From: Coriaria nepalensis
Taxonomy: Eukaryota; Streptophyta; Magnoliopsida; Cucurbitales; Coriariaceae
Assembly (NCBI GenBank): GCA_027186245.1
Contig: CP114495.1
Location: 4,107,001 to 4,171,000 of the forward strand
Reading direction: 5' to 3'
Length of the DNA stretch: 64,000 bases
This document shows positions 23,145-36,451 of the stretch, in pieces. Both the position numbers and the translations under genes were made by a program. The notes under the pieces are model-generated. The model had not been told where the DNA came from, searched no databases, and saw nothing but the letters and a program-made list of their open reading frames with translations. Position 1 is the first letter of the stretch. Every line of letters begins with the position of its first letter.

Positions 23145-26100
23145 TCAGTAGTGAATCAGAGTAGTTCGAATTGACAAGGGTTGGTCAAGAGTAACAGCTC
23201 GGGATAAAATGTCGTGGTTTAAGAATAAAACAATAACAGTTATATCGTCATGGAAATGGCGTCTAACTTTCTTGTCGATTTTTCTAAGGTCTGAATATCT
23301 CGTTTCTCGTTTTCTTGCTGCTTCTTGGAGGGCAGCCTTCACAAGCCTTTTTGCACTTCCCTGCAGGAAAAAGATATCAATACAGCTTCCATATACGCAT
23401 TAGGCATAACAAATTTTCACAGAATCTTACGTAGATTTGACTCTACTTAAATTCCAATTAAAACAGCTTACCCAAGAGAATGGGGAAGTAACATTTCGAG
23501 AGGAAGACCTTTTCGAAAGAGACTGGTCAGAAACATTGTTTGTCATTCTAATTTTTCTGCCTCATGACACGATGGAATTAATTAAAATTAAACATGTAAC
23601 AATTCAATCAGACAATCAACCTGTTTCCATAGTTTTATGATATACTAGATGATGGATACAATTTAATATGAATTGCAAACTGTATATTTGATTATATTTA
23701 TTTAGTTATGAAGCTAACCTAGTTCAGTCTTTTTTTTTTTTTTAATTTACCATCTCTCCCATAGTCTAGACAATATTTTAGCAAACTACAGTTTTGTAAG
23801 AAGACAAAAAACTGAAGTCATGCTAAACTCTTTTGGAAAGTAGGGAAGACATTTTGCTGTTTGGACGATCCGCCTAGAATTTCAAGTGCTTTTCCAAACG
23901 CATTAGGTGCTTAGAGAGTTATAATTACTACAGTGGCATTAGTCGATATTAAGAAAAGAGGTTTGATACAAAGTAACTGCTAAAAGTAGAATTCATAATT
24001 TTACAGGCCCTAAGATGCTACTAGATAAAGATATAAATACGGCTGAAACATAAGATGCAGAATGTATAACTGAAATGGAATATAATATGGAGGATAGAAT
24101 CTTACTGCATGTGGATTATTCTGGACAATATCCACTGCCTTCTCGTTACTCAAGTGTTCCCATAGACCATCAGATGCAAAAATAAGGAAAGAATCATTTG
24201 GATTGAGAGGATGAGAAAGAATAGTTGGAATGGCAGTCAAGATAGGCATATCCATAGGTTCAGAAATTCTGAATTTGCTGTTAATCCGTTCAGTATTATA
24301 CTGAGCATGTTTCAGATAGACATCGCCTATAGATCTAGAAACCTGCATTAAAAAATTGAAAATGTGAACAGGAAAATTGAGAGACCAAATCTTGGATTGA
24401 AAAAGAATATCAAAATATTTGCACACAGAAAATAAAAAGATAGTATCAACTATGGAAATATACCCATTCTCAAGCAGATATTTTGTTCCTGAAACTCATG
24501 CAGAACCCACTCCATATTATTATACAAATTAGAAATTTCTCCAAATTCAAATAAAGGTAATAATATCTTTGCAACATTATGATTCCTCCAATGAATTTCA
24601 AGTCGTCCTGTGGAATTTGGTTTTGACCTGTGCTGAAATATCTTAAACATGATTTCTAAGACTATACATGGGAAAAGGACTATTCAAATACTTCCTGTGA
24701 ATTTCAAGTCGTCCAGTGAAGTTTGGTTTTGACCTGTGTTGAAATATCTTAAGCATGATTTCTAAGACTATACATGGGAAAAAGAGTATTCAAATACTTC
24801 CTGTGAATTTCAAGTCGTCCTGTGAAGTTTGGTTTTGACCTGTGCTGAAATATCTTAAACATGATTTCTAAGACTATTCAAATACTTCCTGTGAATTTCA
24901 AGTCGTCCTGTGAAGTTTGGTTTTGATCTGTGCTGAAATATCTTAAACATGATTTCAAAGACTATACATGGGAAAAGGACTATTCAAATAGAGAATATGT
25001 TAAGATAATCTAGAGCAAACTATTCAAATAGACAAAAGGGATATAAATAACTTTACAATAACCTGTATAATGCCTTTAACTCTCCAAACACCATGCCTTT
25101 GGACAACAACTTGAGGATCATTTGGGTGCTCTTCTTTTAGCTCCTGCCTAACAGCTTCACTATTTGCATTATGTTCCGTTGATAACTGAATAGCAGCAAT
25201 CTCACCAGTATTTCCAACTTTCTTGCCTAATACTACTCGAGAATCTCCAAGGTTTGCAATGTAGAGGGTTTGCTGACAGATCACTCCAACTAAACAGCAA
25301 GATCCAACAGTTGCTATTTGGGGCCGAGTGCTCCACAATTCCGATACTAGGGCAGTGAACCCTTCTTCTGTCTGGTGAAAGGCTTTTTGAATTGTACTGG
25401 GTGTCACAAAACCCTGGGCCTCAGCTGATAATTCTGCACAAGGATAAAAACCTCCCAGTGAAGATATTATAATCCTCCTTCTTCCAATCACTTCTCAGGA
25501 AAATTTATGTAAGAAAAGAAAAAGAAAATTCTCTGTATGGACAGAGAGAAATAGTGACTGAGCAATACAGTTGAAGACCTCTAGGTCAATGAAATCTCTA
25601 CAGGACCACAAGAAGATAAAAGCTTCAAAAAATATCAAGCTGTAAACACTTTCCATTTGGTCTAATGCTCAACTCTAGAGTGAGTTTAAAATCTGATTTA
25701 GGCCTGTAAAACTCCAGTTTTCCATTATCGCTACTACAAATGAAAATTCCAGTTCACCTCACAATCTAACTAAAATAGAGTTCGCACTTTGCACAAACTC
25801 CAATTTTACCCAAACTACAGTTTCAAACACTGAAAAAAATGCTTGCTTAATTAGTGAAATCACATTATTGCCAATCCCTCTCAACTGTAGAAGTTAATCA
25901 CATGTGAATCACATGTTTTCACTCACAGGCACAACTCACAAGTGCACAGTATACTTTTAAAGAAAAGCCCACGGAAGAGGAAAAGAAACAAATAGAAAGA
26001 ATAAGGAGAAGGACTACATAAGGAGGAGGACGTGGGCGAAAAAGAATAACGAACCTTTGAAAAGCCTGAACAAGTTATCGCAAACATATCGAGCAGCCTC

Positions 26101-26391
26101 TGAGCCACCATGGCCATCATAGACGCCAACAAAGGTGCCAAATGATCCAGATTCGATCTGGCTATGGTCCTCAAGCACCTGGTTCGCCTGCACAACCGCC
26201 ATGGAGAAGTCACCGGAAGCATACTTTCCGATATCACGGCACCAAAACAAACCGTCTCCCCGGCCGCCGCCAGCACAACCACCACCGTAATTGGCTCCGA
26301 TAACTCCGACAGAAGAAGACGAGTTTACCTCACCGCCATGCCCGAACGGCTTCCAACAAACAGAGAGAAGATTCATGAATGCCTCGAGCAT
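23145..26391 (-). CDS. Protein phosphatase 2C, clade D type
   Basis: Mg/Mn-dependent Ser/Thr phosphatase; clade D PP2Cs dephosphorylate targets such as plasma-membrane H+-ATPase in Arabidopsis, but the partner here is unknown. Four exons on the minus strand: 26055-26391, 25063-25433, 24106-24342 and 23145-23360, with GT/AG borders, 1,161 nt, 386 aa, a normal family length. The start is the Met of [17 protein letters not shown], the typical clade opening; an upstream in-frame Met at 26640 is unlikely. Metal-binding motif YDGHGG at residues 81-86; SCCLVGV and [13 protein letters not shown] follow; [12 protein letters not shown] in exon 3 and [11 protein letters not shown] in exon 4 supply the later acidic residues. 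[11 protein letters not shown] is conserved. No damage seen. Intron 2 carries a tandem repeat and intron 1 a copy of the dispersed intronic repeat. Confidence 0.95.
24591..24990. repeat. Four-copy ~106-bp tandem repeat in PP2C intron 2
   Basis: Units at 24591-24696, 24697-24802, 24803-24890 and 24891-24990, each beginning near GAATTTCAAGTCGTCC and containing CTGAAATATCTTAA. Unit 3 lacks an 18-bp block containing ACATGGGAAAA. Units differ by a few substitutions, so the expansion is recent. Confidence 0.95.
25752..25769 (+). repeat. Dispersed intronic repeat, core copy A (PP2C intron 1)
   Basis: Core close to GTTTACCTCACAATCTAA inside a similar stretch of about 150 bp (25700-25850) that also contains TGCACAAACTCCA and AAACTACAGTTTCAAA. 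See copies in the Raf, PHYB and ACLB introns. Confidence 0.6.
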
Positions 26392-29127
26392 CCCACATCT
26401 CTCAAAACCCCTAACCCCAGACAGAACCCCAGAACCTCCTCCCCTCGCTTCTTCGCAGTCACCGTCCAGGGATTCGGGCAAATTGAAAGGCCTGAACGAA
26501 AAGAAATTTATGAAATACAACAAAACCTGTACATGGATTAAGAGAGGAGGGGGCCTAATGCCGCGATTTCTGTTTGGCAGCTGAGATAAAAAATAGAAGG
26601 TCTTCTCTCCATTTTTGATCTCACAATCCTCAAAACTCAAATGCCTTTTCGAACGTTTTTTTGACCAATAATACTAATAAATTTCATTTTCCTTTTCTTT
26701 TCTCCCCCCCTCAAAAAGAGCTTTCTTTTTCTTCCATTAAATTTTACTTGTTTTGGACGAAAGAGTTGAGCTCAACCACTTGCCCCTGTCGCAATAGGAT
26801 TTGATGGTCGTTCTCCAAAAAATGACTTTTAATTCGATAAATTCCATACGGATGGGTTTCTTGAGCCAATCAAACACTCAGGTCGGACCAAAAATGGGCC
26901 CTTTGCATATCAAATGTTAGCTCAAACCTTGGCCGACCAAGACGATTGCTTCTATCAAATCATACATGGCATGTGATTTTCAAAAATATTTTCTCAAAAT
27001 ACAGTTTAATAGCCTAGAAACGTAGACTGATCAATCCGTATCAGTCTTTGGTGGGCATCTGCAACGGGTCGGATCTGACCCATTGTACACAGATATCCAA
27101 TCGAAATAAAAGGTTATATTTTCAATCCGATCCGATCTTGAATAATTTGGGTATCCATTTTTTTTTAATAACAAATTATTGGAGGAAGTTGAAAAATAGG
27201 AGAATAAGGAAGAAGAAGACCCACAGCAACAACTCACATTCTCCTCCTCGTCATTAAAACTCGACGATCTTCCTCGATGGAGGATGGAGGGCGGAGCGCA
27301 TCCTGCATTAGACAGTGGCGGCGCTAGTCCGATCTTCCTTGGCATCGGGCGTGCTGCGGTAGGCATGCAGCGTCGGGCAGTCTTCTAATTTTTTGTAATA
27401 ATGATATCCCGACATATCAGCTATCCAAAAAAACTCATCATCCAACCAGCTTTTTTAGGCATCCAACCCGTATCCGATTCAATCCGTTGAATCAGATACA
27501 AATTTAATAATCATCCCTAGTACTCGGAGAAATTATCCGTAAAAAATATTAAGTATAATTTCATATATATTTACTTTATCATTTATTTAAAATAAATAAA
27601 TTACCTAATTCTCTAAATAATTAAAAATATTTTCAATCATCATATTAAGTAAAAATTGATATATATATAAATATATTTATATTTTATACATGACCAATTA
27701 ATTCATAATCGAAGAAATTCTTAAATATATTATATTTAGAAATTCTTAGATTATATTTAGGATGCTATCATTTATTGTAAGCTAATGACTTATAATGAAA
27801 ATACTTTTAATTATTTTTTTTTTATAATTAATGTAATATATAATATAATAATATATAATTTAACTTATCATTTTATTTAAAAATTTCTCAATTATTTAAT
27901 AATAATAATTAATATAAATTTATTATTCTACTTAAAAATTTCACTAATATTTGATAGGAGTAAATATTATCGTGATTTAAATGGTTGAAATATTTTATAG
28001 CTCGAATGGACTTAGAATGCTTCTCGTAACCTAAATTATAAAAATTAAATATCAATTTCTGCATTCCCTAAATTATTTATTGGGAAAAAAAAAATACAGC
28101 TTGGAAGGTTTCTTAGAGCTTTGAGCAGAAATAAACTCATGCATTTTCTTAAACCGCTCTCCGGTCATTCCATTATATTAAACATGGGCCCTTTCCTACA
28201 AATCAACAGATGAACAAACAGATTTTTTTTAAAAAAATTATCATAATAAATTAACAGATTTCTTTCATTTAGAAATATAAAAATAAAATTTATTTATTTT
28301 TCTTCATCTCTTAGAATTCTAAGTTTTCAGTGTGGTAGAGTTTTAAGTTTTTAATATGGTAGAGTTCAAGCTACTGTTTGAGTTCGCCAAAATAGTTCGA
28401 TAGTGTGCCGCTATTATTCGTCTCTATTGTATCATGAGATATAGACATTGTTCAATCTTCTGTATCGACGTGAGAAAGAGAATATATTTTAAGAAAATTA
28501 TTGCATAACATATTTATAAATACTAATCTATCTATAGGATCATTATTTTCTTATTTACTATTTATATTTACATAATATTCATATTTACTGTTTATTATTT
28601 TACTGTTTATTATATATATACCTCATATAGCTCTTATGATCAAGATTTTGAGAGTAACCATGTTATTCATGAACACTCCCATGAACTTCAACACTCACTG
28701 TAAAGTAGGGTTATGTAAATTGTGGATATAATATTTATTATATTCATGTTATGTTTATGTTATATTCATGTTATATTCACTATTTTAATGAGAAAATAAT
28801 AAATTGATAATTAAATATGAATATTTAACAATTGCATAATGATCATATTTACTATTCACTATTGTCATTTACATCGATGTTTACTGATCATGGTGGATGA
28901 CTATTTTCCTATTTTTAGATGTTTTATAGTCCTTTTCAAAATCTTAAGTATTGATTGAATTACTCTCATTTTCTAAATTTTAAACTACTTGGAAATTTTA
29001 AATACAGTAAAATTTTAATAAATTAATATTATTGAGATTAAAATTTTTTATTAATTTAACGATATCAAGAAAATTTAACATATTATCTTCTGAGTTATAA
29101 CAAAAAAAAATGTTATTTAATCGGGAT
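26392..29127. other. AT-rich intergenic region
   Basis: PP2C promoter side, then AT-rich spacer. 27010-27530 contains GGGTCGGATCTGACCC-type and ATCCGATCCGATC-type motifs near its left part and CCGTATCCGATTCAATCCG near its right end, suggesting a non-autonomous DNA element whose ends I cannot fix. No convincing gene. Confidence 0.4.
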
Positions 29128-29218
29128 TGTTGATATAATAAAGTAGTTAGAGTGAATAAGAAATTACTAATATGTAATTAAATATAATTACTGATTTTTT
29201 AGTGATGGAAACAAGTAA

Positions 29219-29381
29219 TACTTAAATGAATATGTCGCATATAAAATATAGTATGACATAACTAATGAAGTTGGGTCATATCATCACTTTCATGTCACTT
29301 TATTATAATTTTAATAAAGAAAAAATGATGTATTGGCTTATCATTGATTATGTCACATGTGACATACTCATTCAAAAAGTA
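29219..29381. mobile_element. MITE-like insertion in the Copia-3 5' LTR
   Basis: About 163 bp absent from the 3' LTR. The ends form an imperfect inverted repeat of ~25 bp (left TACTTAAATGAATATGTCGC, right complement TACTTTTTGAATGAGTATGT). TA at both ends could be a TA target duplication, as in Tc1/mariner-type MITEs, but the termini are not those of a family I know. Confidence 0.6.
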
Positions 29382-29528
29382 CTCGATGTAAATGACAGTA
29401 ATTATCAATGAGAAATAAAAAAATGAACTTTCCCTTCTCTCTTTAATTGTTTTTCTCTATAGAAATCAACCGTTGGTATCAGAGCTTGATTTGATTATCA
29501 TTCCGCAACAATTTCCCCTTAATTTCAA

Positions 29529-32500
29529 TGATTTCTACTTCGTTTAGCTTGGCAATTGGTGTTCTAGAGCTCAATTTATCTAACAATGGTTTGATTGCTC
29601 CTTTTAAGGGTGCGATATCCCTTTCTCTTTTCCTTGGAAATGGTGAATCAATCTACTCATTTTACAGTAGAAGATGCAACTTCCTCAAGATAGAATGTAA
29701 CTGATTTCAACAATCTATTATTTCTTCATCCATCGGATACAACATGTACACTGCTCTAGTTTCGTTTCGATTGATTGGTAGTGAGAATTATATTCTTTGG
29801 AGCAAGTCTAAGAAACTAGCGCTTAGAAAAAAAAAACAAGCTAGTTTTATAGATGGAACCTTTTCCAAACCATCACATAATCAATTCTCATAAATCAATG
29901 GGAAAGATGTGATGCAATAGTTCTATCATGGATTATGAATAGTGTGACAAAAGGATTGATAGAAGGTGTGGTGTATGCCAAAAATGCATCATCTATTTAG
30001 AATGATCTAAAACAATGCTTTGACAGGATCAATGGCCATATAATTTTTGTAACTTACAGGGAGATAGCCACATTCACTTAGGGAACAAGTGATACTACTA
30101 CCTCTTATGATACATTGAAAGGATTATGGGATGAGTTTGATTCACTAGTAGTAAACGAAAAATGTGCTAAATGTGTTTGTTTGAATGAGGAAAGTGAAAA
30201 GCAGCAACGGCTATTTCAATTTCTTACTAGGTTGCATGAAGGTTATGGAGGAAGAATAAGAAGCCAAATTTTATTGATGAAACTCTTACCTGACCTGAAT
30301 GAAGCTTAGGCAATGGTTCGGTCATATGAGAGTCAAAGAGATTTGAGCATGTCATCCACTACAATAGTGAATATTGGTGATACTAGTGCCTTCTTCTCCA
30401 ACAATTTTAAAGGCAATCAAAGTAGTAAACGACATGGGTGTGATCAATCCCATATGTCGGGACACAAAAGAGAAAATTGCTACAAATTAGTTGGATATCC
30501 ACCGGGTCATAAGCTTTCACAACAAGGGAAAACGACCAACTAATTTTTAAAGGCCTATGGAAAATCAATTTGTTCTCATGCCTGCAATGTTGAGTGATGT
30601 AACCAACATCAGTTCTCACCTTCTGCCATGACTGCTAATAATGGTTGTTTTACAACTTTCTTTTTCCAAAATTATGTGTCTTTCAGGACCTGCAAACTGG
30701 ACAACTGAAGGAGATTGGTAAAGAGCTTCATGGTCTTTATGACCTCATACCTCAGTCCATAATGTTCATGTTATCTTCAACCTGTTGCACATCTTTACCT
30801 ACCGTTTCCATTGCCTCTATTTAGACTTCCAAGTTTGCTTTTAACACTGATGTTAATAGTACTTCTTCTAACAATTTTAATTCCAATGATATCAATATTT
30901 GGCATCAACGTTTGGGGCATATATCTCTTTCTAGACTAAAGATGATTCCCAAAGTACACAATTCATTATGTACTATATGAAATATCATTTGTCATATTTA
31001 TCCAATTGTAAAGCAAACAAAACTACAAATTCCTCATAGCTTATCCAAATCTTCATCTATTTTTGAAATTGTTCACATTCATGTTTGGGGCCTTTTCAAA
31101 CTCCAACATTTAATAGAACAAAATATTTTCTTATTGGATGATTTTTCTCGAGGCACTTGAACTTTTCTTATGGCCTTAAAATCTGATACAATCACTATTT
31201 TACGTTCCTTCTTTGCCTATGTCTAGACACAGTTTTCTTCTTCCATAAAATGCATACAATGCAACTAATTTTTTTAATTATAATTGTTCTATCTTTTTTT
31301 TTCTTCTCTTGGCATTATACATCAAAGTTCTTATCCTTACACTCCACAACAAAATGATGTTGTGGAGCATAAGCACAGACACGTCTTAGAAATTACTAGA
31401 TCTCTCAAATTTCAAGCTCATTCACCTATTCATCTTTGGAGTTACAATATTCTCACATCAACATATATCATTAATTGTATTCCTACTCCCATTCTCAAAG
31501 GTAAAACACCATTTGGGGTCATTTTTAATAAAATTCCTCCAATATCTCATTTAAGGGTGTTTCATTATCTTTGTTATACCTCTATCATGTCTCACAAGGA
31601 TAAGCTTTCTCCTCGTTCTACTCTCGGAGTGTTCTTAGGTTATCCAAAAGGGATATAAAGTTTGATTTGTCATTACAAAAGGTCATAGTCAGTCGAAATG
31701 TATCTTTTCATGAAACTATTTTTCATTTTTCCTTCCCTACCCCGAGTACAAGTGCTCCTTTATTTCCTTCACATTCTCTATCTTTTTCTTTAGATTTTGA
31801 TAACGTAACAGTTTCATCTCCGCTATCTTCTAATCTGCCTCCTTCTTCTCTTACATCTTCAGTTCCTTATTTTCCCACTGATGTTCTTCATGTTTCTCCT
31901 TTGAATTCTGAACAATTTTTTATCGATTAGGATTTTCGTCCTTTGACACATTCTATTAGAAAGTCCCCTCGATCTTCTAAACCTTATGTTTAGTCTGTTG
32001 ATTATACTTGCCTCACAATTAAATCTTCTTCCAAGCCCATTGCTTACCCTATATCAATACATGTTACATTCAACAAACTATCTTCATCTTACTATTGCTT
32101 TGTTGCCTGCCTCTATTTCTTCCATCCCTGAACCTTGTTCATATCAAGAAACAATTAATGATTCTCGTTGGATACATGTCATGAATAATGAGATTCAAGC
32201 CTTAGAATCTAATCATACTTGGGATATCACTAGTTTTACGACCTGGAAAATCACTGATTGGTTGTAAATAGGTCTATAAGGTGAAATATAATTTTGATAG
32301 GTCTGTTGAGCCTTTCAAGGCTCGTCTAGTGGCTAAAGAGTTTACCCAAACTGAAGGCATTAATTTTCATGACACCCTTAGCCCCGTTGCCAAAATGGTC
32401 TCTATTATAACTGTGTTAGCACTAGTTTCTATTAAAGGTTGGCCTTTGTTCCAAATAGATGTGTTCCAAGACTAAGGTTTGTCATTTACACAAACCCCTT

Positions 32501-33610
32501 TATGCCTCAAGCAAGCCTCGTTGTAATAGAACCAAAAGTTCACAAGCAGTCTTAGAAGTGGGAATCCATGAATAAAAAATATGATTATTCCTTGTTTTCT
32601 AAGAACATAGTTGGGTCAATCAGAATTCTATTGGTCTATGTTGATGATATTCTCGGGATAATGATGCTCACATAGCAGATTTGAAGGCATTTCTTAATTC
32701 AAAATTTCACATCAAGGACTTGGGAACCTTGAGGTAATTTTTAGTGATTGAAATCAGTATGTCTCCAAAGGGAATTTGCATGAGTTAAAGATAATATGCC
32801 TGAGAATTTATCTCTGAAACAGAGCAAAGTGCAACAAAGCCTGCTCCTGTACCGTATGAGCAGTTCTTTCTAAGCTCACAATAATTGAATATCACTTGAT
32901 TGCTAAAATAAACAAAGAAGACATGAAGTTAGATGATTCTTCTTCTTATCAGAGACTCGTAAGAAGGCTGATCTACCTAATTATGATGAGACCTGACATT
33001 TCTTACACAGTTCAGGTTCTTAGCCAACTGTCCATAGGATTCCCACATGAATGCAGCTATTAAGGTAGTATGATATCTAAAGGGTTGTCTAGGCTTAGGC
33101 TTGTTGTTGATTGGTGATAGTGAGTTAAACATTAATGCCTATTATGGTTTGATTGGGCATCTTACCCTGTGTCAAGGAAATCATTGTCGGGGTACTGTTT
33201 TCAGTTGGGAAAGTTTTTAATCTCTTGAAAGACAAAGAAGCAAACGACAGTAGCTCGATCTTCAACCGAGACTGAATATTGCTCAATGGCGAATACAACT
33301 TGTGAGATTGGTTGGATAGTAGAATTGCTTTTAGATTAGGGTTTGAAGAATATTGAGCCTGTTATGTTACAGTGTTAGCAATGCAGTAATTCATATAGTT
33401 GTAAACCCGGTTTACCATGAGAGAACGAAGCACATTGAGATAGATTGTCATCTAATCCGAGAAAATGTACAACAAGGCTTGATCAAGATTGTGTATGTTT
33501 CAAATGATAAACAACCGGTAGATTTGCTTACAAAGGGAATGTGTAAAGCTCAACATGAATACTTGGTTGGAAAGTTGAATGTGCTAGATACCTATGGTAA
33601 TTCAACTTGA
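29529..33610 (+). pseudogene. Copia-3 gag-pol remnant
   Basis: Broken into many short frames. Gag with LWDEFDSLVV near 30121 and a damaged zinc knuckle (CDQSHMSGHKRENC, second Cys is Ser) near 30440; GAG-pre-integrase-like WHQRLGHISLSRL near 30900; integrase C-terminal part with TPQQNDVVEHKHRH near 31340; reverse transcriptase LVAKEFTQTEGINF near 32320 and YVDDI near 32640; RNase H end near 33400-33610. Numerous stops and frameshifts; inactive. Confidence 0.88.
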
Positions 33611-33617
33611 AGGGGAC

Positions 33618-33766
33618 TATTGAGATAATAGAGTATGTGGCAGGTAGTTAGAGTGAATAAGAAGTTATTGGGTATGTAATCAAATATAACTACTGCTTTT
33701 CTATTGATGTAAAGGATAATACTTTCCTTTCTATCTCTATAATTGTTTCTCTCTAGAAATCAACCA
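33618..33766 (+). repeat. Copia-3 3' LTR
   Basis: About 149 bp, starting after the purine tract and ending near ATCAACCA. Alignable to 29128-29473 apart from the extra block there. Confidence 0.75.
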
Positions 33767-34017
33767 TTAATAGAGGTTATTATTATATCGAGCATTAATT
33801 TATGAAAATTCTATTATATAGACTTAAATCACTCTCATTATATTAAGACCTTTATTCTTAATATTTCAAAATCATAACTATACATAAAAATATGTACAAA
33901 ACAAAACCAACGTTATCAATTTCGAAACTCAACAAAACACTACTAAAAAATAATACGACAAGTTCTCACTTTCATTATTGCAATTCTGATTCTAGATTTA
34001 AACTCCATTCTCAACAA

Positions 34018-36451
34018 TCAAATGTGAACCTTCAAAAGTTGGCTTAGATTCATGGGAGACATATAATTACTTCCTCCATCCAATATAGTCTTTGCTGTTA
34101 TAAGATTAGCGGCATCAGTTGCATGGTATGCATCCCAAAACACATATTTAGACCGATCATAACACACTTTAAACGTCTTCTTGCATATAACTTTCCCATC
34201 CTCACGTCCACCTTCACCACAACATGCCGAGTCCTTGTTCACAAAACCTGAAAATATTCCAAACTACATGTCGTCCAACCACATTTTTTTTTTTTTGGTT
34301 CAAATATATTATATGATTAATTACATTTTTAGTTTTTATATAATTTGAGTCTTATGATTTTTGGCCATTTATAGTTTCATATCATTTTTAGTCATTCTGA
34401 CCGTTTTTTAGCCCACCGATACTGTTATAGCAAAAATTTAACATAAAAACTCGAATAATATAATAATACGTATAAATCTAATATTTTTTTTAATAATATT
34501 ATGTTAACCTTATAAAACTCAAGTATAAATTCGACTAATTAATTTTTTTCTTTACAATTTTATCCTAAAAATTAATATACTTATTATTTTCTCCCCTTTT
34601 TGTCACCACGACCCTTTATCAACGGAGGTTAAGCTCTTAGATCAAGACTTTTATAAATGGAGGTCGAGCTTAGATCGGAGCTTGATCAATAAATATATTA
34701 ATCTTTGGAATAAAATTATTTAAAAAAATAATTATGGTCAAATTTATATTTTTAATTTTTAATTACTAATTTGATATTATTAAAAATCTAAATTTATGTG
34801 TCCATATCATTCGTGCTGATGTGTTAAAAGCTTATCACGTCGATATCAGTGACCTATAAAATGATCAAATAGATTAAAAAATTTGATTTTGATAATACAT
34901 TAACTAAAAAATTAGCCTGAAAAATTATATAGACGAATTCATAAAAAATTAAACTACATCGAGACCAGAAATTTAACTCTTGAATAAGTATACGTACCAT
35001 ACGACTTGTGGTTCTTCAGAATATCTCTCGTTAGTGCATATGAATTTGCGTAAAGAATGTGTGCTCCATCCAAACTGGAGTTTAACTCTTCAATCATACT
35101 CTTCAATTTCACGTTATATTTTTGTGCTATTTGATTAAACTGCTCAATACAATCTGCTAGTACAAACGGCATTCTGTCTCTACTTCCTGGAGCACACCCA
35201 TAAGGTGGAGCGTTTGTGACGACAATTTTCGTAGCACCCAGCTTATAAAGCCTCTACAAACAATTAATTTGGAATTAAAGTTAAGAGTATATTTAAATTA
35301 ATGTAAAATTCATAAAAAATAAAATAAAAATAAACCTCTTACAGAAAGTTGTGATTTAAATTTTGAGATCAAATTCTTCAAAAATAAGTCGTCTCCTGAA
35401 TTCGAGTCCAAGATCAGATCATTTGATCCGAATGTGATATAATGGATTGCCTGGCATATTAACCTCCGGCCGGCATGAGCACCAGCCATTGATATGATCT
35501 CTTGTCTGGCTTTCGCGTAGTAGTTTATTTGTGTGTCGAAATTGCTTATATTGCCCTATGCAAATATACATGATCTCTACTTCATTAAGTGATTCTCTTG
35601 CAATCTCAATTCATAGATTGAGATAAAATAATACTAATAATAACAACAATGACGATAATGAGAAGATTATGTCTAAAATGTTAGAAAATCTAAAAAATAA
35701 GAGAATCACTTAACGGTAGACCGTGTTAGGGTCAGTCTCACGAAATTTTATAAAATAATAATAATAATAGAATTAAGAAAATTTATAAAATATATCGTGT
35801 TTATGGTTAATCGATCCATCTCAATTAGATATGATATTCATATGACATATAATGAACATAACATGTGCAATAGATATAAACCGATCCGCCGTCGACATGG
35901 TTCATCAAAAAATTTCTCGATCGGTGGATCTTATAAATATTTTAGAAATTAAAATTATAATACTTGAAAGTAAATGATTTAGAAATAAAATTATACATAT
36001 CGTTGTCCTGTATTTTTTAGAATCCCACTTCCGGCAGAACCGAAATTAGCCCCCTTAAGAATGACATCTCCTACCGTTGTCGGAGCTAAGTAGGGGGGAG
36101 CGAAATTTTTCAAACCAATTTCCTGCGCTGGAAAAAAACAAAAACAATTAGATGGTGAAAGCACTTGGTTAACTTGGAGGTAAAGCAGAAAGTGAATTGC
36201 AACTCACCTAAGATATCACAAACTTGTCTCCCATTAGTGAAACGACCTGTCGGCTTGCCAAAATCGATCCCGTATGGTGGGAAATTTGCAATTGCTGTAT
36301 TATTACAGCGATACAGATTGTTTCCGACATCAACCATCGAATCGCCGAATACAAAAAGAGCAGGGACATTTCTAGCAGAACAGTTGTTGAAAAGGCAATG
36401 AATTGTTGCTGATATTATACACAAAGCAACTGAAAGACCAAAATACCCCAT
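34018..36451 (-). CDS. GDSL esterase/lipase
   Basis: Secreted Ser hydrolase of the plant GDSL family acting on esters or lipids; substrate cannot be told. Five exons on the minus strand: 36208-36451, 35997-36127, 35343-35555, 34998-35253 and 34018-34247, GT/AG borders, 1,074 nt, 357 aa, typical for the family. N-terminal hydrophobic signal (residues ~4-20). Block [13 protein letters not shown] with the catalytic Ser at 38; block [12 protein letters not shown] (Gly); block [10 protein letters not shown] (Asn); block [13 protein letters not shown] with Asp and His, where the usual HPT is [13 protein letters not shown] is conserved. The exon 2 start was chosen at 36127 because only this acceptor keeps frame and has a good pyrimidine tract. 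Appears intact. Confidence 0.95.

Larger units (their letters stand above)
29128..33766 (+). mobile_element. Copia-3: degenerate Ty1/copia retrotransposon
   Basis: Left LTR-like region 29128-29473 is followed by primer binding site TGGTATCAGAGC (29474-29485). Right LTR 33618-33766 follows the purine-rich GAAGGGGAC. The LTRs share TAGTTAGAGTGAATAAGAA and a TCTCTAGAAATCAACC-like end; the left one is longer because of a MITE-like insertion and small indels. No clear target duplication remains. A different lineage from Copia-1 and -2 judged by gag. Confidence 0.88.

Noticed and set aside
24591..24990. CRISPR-like array
   Set aside because: Head-to-tail tandem repeats without unique spacers, in a plant intron; the arrays at 20480 and 53050 are rejected for the same reason.
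26164..26584. Plus-strand open frames antisense to PP2C exon 1
   Set aside because: Shadows of PP2C exon 1 and its GC-rich leader.
27031..27366. 111-aa minus-strand open frame
   Set aside because: Falls in a probable non-autonomous repeat with GGGTCGGATCTGACCC-type motifs; composition is not convincing.
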